64,000 nt of DNA from Bigelowiella natans CCMP2755. Its lineage: Eukaryota > Cercozoa > Chlorarachniophyceae. Shown in pieces: positions 60,022 to 64,000 of this stretch. A program made the position numbers and the translations under genes. Location: assembly GCA_000320545.1 (NCBI GenBank), contig ADNK01001817.1, positions 1-64,000 of the forward strand, given 5' to 3'. The notes below the pieces were generated by a model. It searched no databases. It worked only from the letters and a program-made list of their open reading frames with translations, and was not told where the DNA came from. The number at the start of each line of letters is the position of its first letter. The stretch's first letter is position 1.

Positions 60022-61905
60022 TGAGACGGATGTGATGAAGAATTGAATTTTTTCAATGGTAATCCTGATGTAGCTGTGCAATGCAGCGGCTACAGCGCTA
60101 ATGTTGCATCTGTTGGTTTCTGCTACGATGTGTTTCATGCATTTGAAAGCGTCCTCATGCGACCGATGTTGCCGCGCACTGCGCGCAGCAGTTCTGGAGT
60201 CCTTTTCAGCCTTTGTCAACCGGTTCGTATCGTCGTTGCGATTCATGATCGCGCGCATTTGATTGCGCAATCTGATTTGTTCTCGACCATGTGTTGGACA
60301 TTGCAGGAGATGATCCATGTCCTTTGGGATGCCACATGCATCGCACGTGGCATCTTCCTCTGTGCATTGTCCACGTGAGAACATGAATTTTCCAAGATTG
60401 CCGACACCACAGATGGCGCGCATCCATGATGTAGCAACACTTGGAAGTTTCGGTTTGATGCCGGTGATCGAAGATGACGGGAGGAATCCAAGATTCTTGA
60501 GATGCACAGCGCGCAATGAATCATTGGACCATTCCTCTTCGAATTCGTTGAAAGCACAGGATTTCATCACCTTGTGATGTTTTTTCAGTTCTTTTTTTAG
60601 CGCCTCTGTTGTCGCCAAAACGGTGGGCAATTCGTCATCTGACAAGTCGTCAGTGATCGATTTGAGCCGACGAAACAAGGATGCTTTGTTCCACGTGTGT
60701 GTGGGCACATCAATCCACGATGTGCCATCTGGCATTTTTCGATTTTCAATGATGAAGCCACAACTGCTCCAATCATTCATTCCCTCATGGATTTGAGGAC
60801 CGCTGCCTGTGTCGATCCATGCATCAGTGCGCAACCATGATTTAGCACACTGCACTTCAGTTTGACATCGGGGTGGCAACGTGCCAGTGAGGACGTGGGG
60901 GACGTCGTTGGAGATGGATCCAGGCAATCCCAATGCACGTTTCAGGGTTTGGGATTCCATGGAATCCATCTGTTTTGTTCGTGTGTTTCTTCGTGATCTC
61001 CATGTTGGAGCTGCGCATCTGCTGGATGCAAGGAACCATGATTTGCAAAATTTCAGTCTGACATTTAGCGGTGCAAGGTGTCTGGAACAACACAACCTTG
61101 ACAAAAACCTTCGCTTCTTTTGCAATCTCAGGTGAGAAGCAAGAGCATGTTTTTCAAAGGTCAATTTGTTGTCGAAGATCAGTCCGAGACATCTGCCGCT
61201 GTCGACTCTTTTTGTTTTTCCTTGGAGATTGAGAGAGATGTTCCAGGAGGTTTGGTGTCGGTGGGCTTCATTTCTTTTGTCAATCATGAGGTACCCGCTC
61301 TTGTCCCCATTGAATCGCATCCGCCATTTCATGCACCAGTCCGTCATTTGGTTCAGGTCGGCCTGGACATCATCTTGCATTTTCCCCCATCGGTTTGGCG
61401 AAAACAATTTGTGGGGGGCAACGTCGTCACAGCATGTTTGGAAATCTGTGTTGGTGACACGTTCGCAAATGTCGCAACAGGTTGCAAAAAGGAAACAGCT
61501 GAGAGATGATCCTTCGGGGACGCCGCTCCCAAGGTTCATGTGCTCAGAGAGAGTGTTGCCAAATCTGAATCTGGCGGTGCGATCTCTGAGCCAGTCGTCG
61601 ATCCATGGCAACAGCGAGCCTCGCAGCCCGTGTTTGTCATGCAACTTGCGCATCATGCCGGAATGCCAGGCTTTTGGATGAGCTTTGGAGGCATCTGCAA
61701 ACAACAGGATGGCTGCAAGCTTTTTGTCATGTGCTCCATCCTCGATTGACTGCGTCATCTTTGTGAGTGCAGTTTCGCAGGATCGATTTTTCATGAATGC
61801 ACACTGATGTGTGCCAATGTTTTGGGGGGGCATGGCTTCGCGGAGCCGTTGTTCCATCAGTTTGTCTTCTGTGAACCAACAGAACAACGGCATGCACGTG
61901 CATGC
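60022..61905 (-). mobile_element. Non-LTR retrotransposon copy B with long open reverse-transcriptase frame
   Basis: The minus frame 61917-60001 stays open for 638 codons. It starts inside the reverse transcriptase domain and so is 5'-truncated, with no endonuclease domain. RT landmarks: FADASKAHPKAWH (first catalytic Asp), LGSGVPEGSSLSCFLF and CCDDVAP (catalytic Asp pair). A thumb/connection region follows (GLIFDNKLTFEKHALASHLR), then a C-terminal zinc-binding cluster CDACGIPKDMDHLLQC of the CCHC type seen in LINE proteins. It ends with ATCCGTCTCA and a CA/TG-rich tail. It belongs to the LINE class; the clade cannot be fixed by eye. Confidence 0.93.
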
Positions 61906-61921
61906 ACATGCACACATGTGT
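61893..61921. repeat. CATG/TGCA palindromic junction between two inverted element copies
   Basis: Sequence of the type GCATGCACATGCACACATGTG separates the truncated 5' ends of copies B and C. It resembles the spacer sequence that surrounds the copies and may be the original target region. Confidence 0.6.
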
Positions 61922-62324
61922 GATGCGCGCCATCTGTGGTGTCGGCAATCTTGGAAAATTCATGTTCTCACGTGGACAATGCACAGAGAAAGATGCCACG
62001 CGCGATGCATGTGGCATCCCAAAGGACATGGATCATCTCCTGCAATGTCCAACACACAGTCGAGAACAAATCAGATTGCGCAATCAAATGCGCGCGATCA
62101 TGAATCGCAACGACGACACGAACCGGCTGACAAAGGCTGAAAAGGACTCCAGAACTGCTGCGCGCAGTGCGCGGCAACATCGGTCGCATGAGGACGCTTT
62201 CAAATGCATGAAGCACGTGGTGGCAGAAACCAACAGATGCAACATTGGCGCTGCAGCCGCTGCATTGCACAGCTACATCAGGATGACCATTGAAAAAATT
62301 CAATTCTTCATTGCATCCGTCTCA
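61922..62324 (+). mobile_element. 5'-truncated non-LTR retrotransposon copy C, inverted relative to copy B
   Basis: This plus-strand copy holds only the last 400 bp of the element. Compared by eye with 60022-60424, it is about 96% identical (roughly 16 to 20 differences). Its frame (61902-62369) keeps the Cys/His cluster and ends with GATGACCATTGAAAAAATTC and ATCCGTCTCA, then a TG-rich tail. It is not a separate gene. Confidence 0.93.
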
Positions 62325-62718
62325 TGTGTGTGTGCATGTGTGCTAGCATGCGTGCGTGAGCGCACATAGCTAGCTGTAGCTAGCTAGCTAGCATTGCGTG
62401 GGTGATGCAGCAAGTTCTTGTTGAGCGCACTGTTTCATGGCATTTGCTCCAGTTAATTAGTGGCAGACACGCACGTGAACAAGATGCGCAGTGCAAGTAA
62501 GCAGCGAAAATACGAAAGATCTCTGCTATGGGCGGCAAATATGTGGATTTATGCCAATAGCGCCAAAGTGTTGTGCTCGCTGATAAATAACTGTTTGACT
62601 CGCATTACGTCCTTCGCAGCAGCGTCAATGAAAATTGTTTCTATCAAATTAAAATGATAGTCAACGTCGCATGTACCCACGCATGACATCAGTCCATTCA
62701 GTAAACAAATTTGCTTCA
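62325..62718. other. Remainder of the tail-to-tail spacer, no gene seen
   Basis: TG-rich tail followed by a TAGC/CTAG tandem (about 62366-62392), then unremarkable sequence to the end of the CHD1-like gene. A 65-codon plus frame at 62460-62657 has no recognisable domain. Confidence 0.5.
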
Positions 62719-63966
62719 TTAAATACGTTTATTTCTCTCTATGATGGCCACGTATGCCTCTTGGAAGAAATCGCCCGATTCCCCAAGTGAGCGGGAGGCA
62801 ATGTTCCATAGACTCGGTACCAGACGACTCTTCGACTTATTCTTTCTCTGTTCGATAATGAAGTCCCCAACCTCAAGAATGTACCGTCGAGCCTAGGTTC
62901 CCACAAGAAGTTAGATACATAATTCAAGTTCAAAGATGCAAAATGGACGTATGTAACTCATGGGAACAAAATTTCTCACCATCATCATAATCAATATCAT
63001 TAAAATCATCCTGTCCTCATTACGCGTCACTTCATTTTTCACTACCTTTTTCCCCTTGTCGTCATCCTCGGACAGATAACACTTACCACCGTATTTTTTT
63101 TTCAGCTTGCTGAGTAAAAATAAGATCCGCTCATTTTCATCCTTTTTGAGCATTTTAATCGCTTTTTTCTGCAGGTCGCCACCAACCACAACTCCTCTAC
63201 CGCCTCCTCCAGATGTATCACGGGTCTTCTTCTTCTTTTCGCCCTCTCTCCTGTCAGCCTTCTTATCTTTAACTCCGCCTGCCCCTCCTCCTTTTCTCTT
63301 TTTTGAGGCACTAGATTGCTTTTTCATTCTCTTCGAAGAGGTGGAAGAAGACGATGCCTGTTGGTGACCATTGTTGCTTTGGTCGTGGTCCTTCTTTCGT
63401 TTCTTGACTGTAGCACTGCTTGAACGTCGTTTTCTATCGATGGTCTTGGTGCCTGGCCGAACCTTTTTTTTTATCGTTTTTTTTCCGTTGCTGCGGTCGA
63501 GGTGCTCTAAGAGCCGCAGCACGCGATTCTTAAGCTGCGAGTTCTTGACAATTCGGACGTACTTCTTCTCCTTCTGCTGCTGTTGTTGTCCCTTGGTGAT
63601 AGTTGATTTATTCGCCTCTATCGCGGAGGAAGAGGAGGAGGTTGATTTGTGACCTAACGACGGTGGATTGCTAGACGCTGACTTGGGCGACGACGCCGAT
63701 GGCGTTCTACTCATATTATTTTTGCTACTATTACTGCTACTTTTACTACCACTATTAGTGTTGTTATTCTTATCACCAGTGGAACTACTATCATTGGCCA
63801 CTGCTGCTGCTGCTGTTTCTTTTTTTACCGACTGCTGTTGTTGCTTTAGCTGCTGCTGTTTTACGAGTTTATACAGGTGTTTCTTGAGTCCAAGACGACT
63901 GTCCTCAATAATATCGTCCCATGCATTCATTCCATGCACATAAACGCCGAGTAACAGCATAGAATC
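62719..63966 (-). CDS. CHD1-like chromatin-remodelling ATPase, C-terminal end (partial)
   Basis: Exons: 63966-63046 and 62892-62719, phase 0; the gene continues beyond the window. The first visible exon opens with DSMLLLGVYVHGMNAWDDI, which matches the end of the SANT-SLIDE-like region of CHD1 proteins (LLLGVYxHGxxxWExI). A long low-complexity basic linker follows (poly-Gln, poly-Ser, Lys-rich). The end has ILFLLSKLKKKYG and ARRYILEVGDFIIEQR, then LWNIASRSLGESGDFFQEAY, fitting the CHD1 helical C-terminal domain (CHCT/DUF4208). The chromodomains and helicase core lie outside. The donor at 63046 was chosen for phase; a stronger-looking GTAAGT nearby is out of frame. Calling it CHD1 rather than another SANT-SLIDE remodeler rests on the last exon. 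Confidence 0.75.
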
Positions 63967-64000
63967 CTGGAGAGTACCCCAGGGCGGCCTGCACGGCCAG
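63967..64000 (-). other. Intron end upstream of the CHD1-like exon
   Basis: The last bases of the window read as the end of an intron with acceptor ACTCTCCAG before the exon starting at 63966. An exon cannot be excluded from so little sequence. Confidence 0.4.

Noticed and set aside
60043-61749. Several plus-strand open frames of 69-171 codons inside the LINE
   Set aside because: They are antisense to the long reverse-transcriptase frame and have no independent support.
60022-62324. Twin-priming origin for the inverted LINE copies
   Set aside because: Twin priming inverts a 5' part relative to a single 3' part. Here both copies contain the same 3' end, so two insertions or a duplication are needed.

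Overview
This window is a nuclear segment of an intron-rich eukaryote. The best guess is a stramenopile (heterokont) protist or alga. The clues are the secreted Pro/Thr/Ser-rich stalk built from SPTxxPT-type units, a myosin carrying both MyTH4 and WW domains, moderate GC, spliceosomal GT-AG introns and standard stop codons. The species cannot be named from the sequence.

Layout: the left edge holds the 5' part of an 18S rRNA gene on the minus strand. It is followed by ten protein-coding genes whose exons I traced by reading frame and splice phase: (1) an EF-hand/RDD multi-pass membrane protein (+, 2198-9256); (2) a bacterial-type ceramidase-like seven-helix enzyme of the CREST superfamily (-, 10784-14409); (3) an HD-domain phosphohydrolase (+, 14497-15890); (4) a GYF_2-WW-motor-IQ-MyTH4-WW myosin (-, 17634-25301); (5) a TB2/DP1/HVA22 (REEP/Yop1) ER-shaping protein (+, 26358-27579); (6) an RPAP1 homologue (-, 28552-36623); (7) an adhesion-GPCR-like receptor with EGF, REJ-like, GPS and WW modules (+, 37323-46613); (8) an ABCD-type half ABC transporter (-, 48568-55192); (9) a PMCA-type Ca2+-ATPase (+, 56104-59175); (10) the C-terminal end of a CHD1-like chromatin remodeler (-, 62719 to the window edge).

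The strand alternates at every step, so the intergenic spaces are alternately head-to-head and tail-to-tail. The head-to-head spaces are short (87 bp between genes 2 and 3; about 0.7-1.1 kb elsewhere). The five tail-to-tail spaces are longer, and by eye all share a distinct sequence style rich in CATG, TGCA and CTAG words. Two of them also hold copies of one non-LTR retrotransposon family.

Introns are dense and small, down to 41 bp, and exons go down to 28 nt. Dinucleotide and trinucleotide microsatellites fill many introns and in places abut splice sites. Triplet runs also enter coding sequence, as in the Ser runs of RPAP1. The main functional themes are membrane signalling, Ca2+ handling, ER and actin organisation, and transcription. 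The most interesting points are the strand alternation with its marked tail-to-tail islands, the receptor with a cytoplasmic WW domain, the myosin domain set, a PPxY motif in the REEP-like protein encoded next to that myosin, and the EF-hand/RDD fusion.
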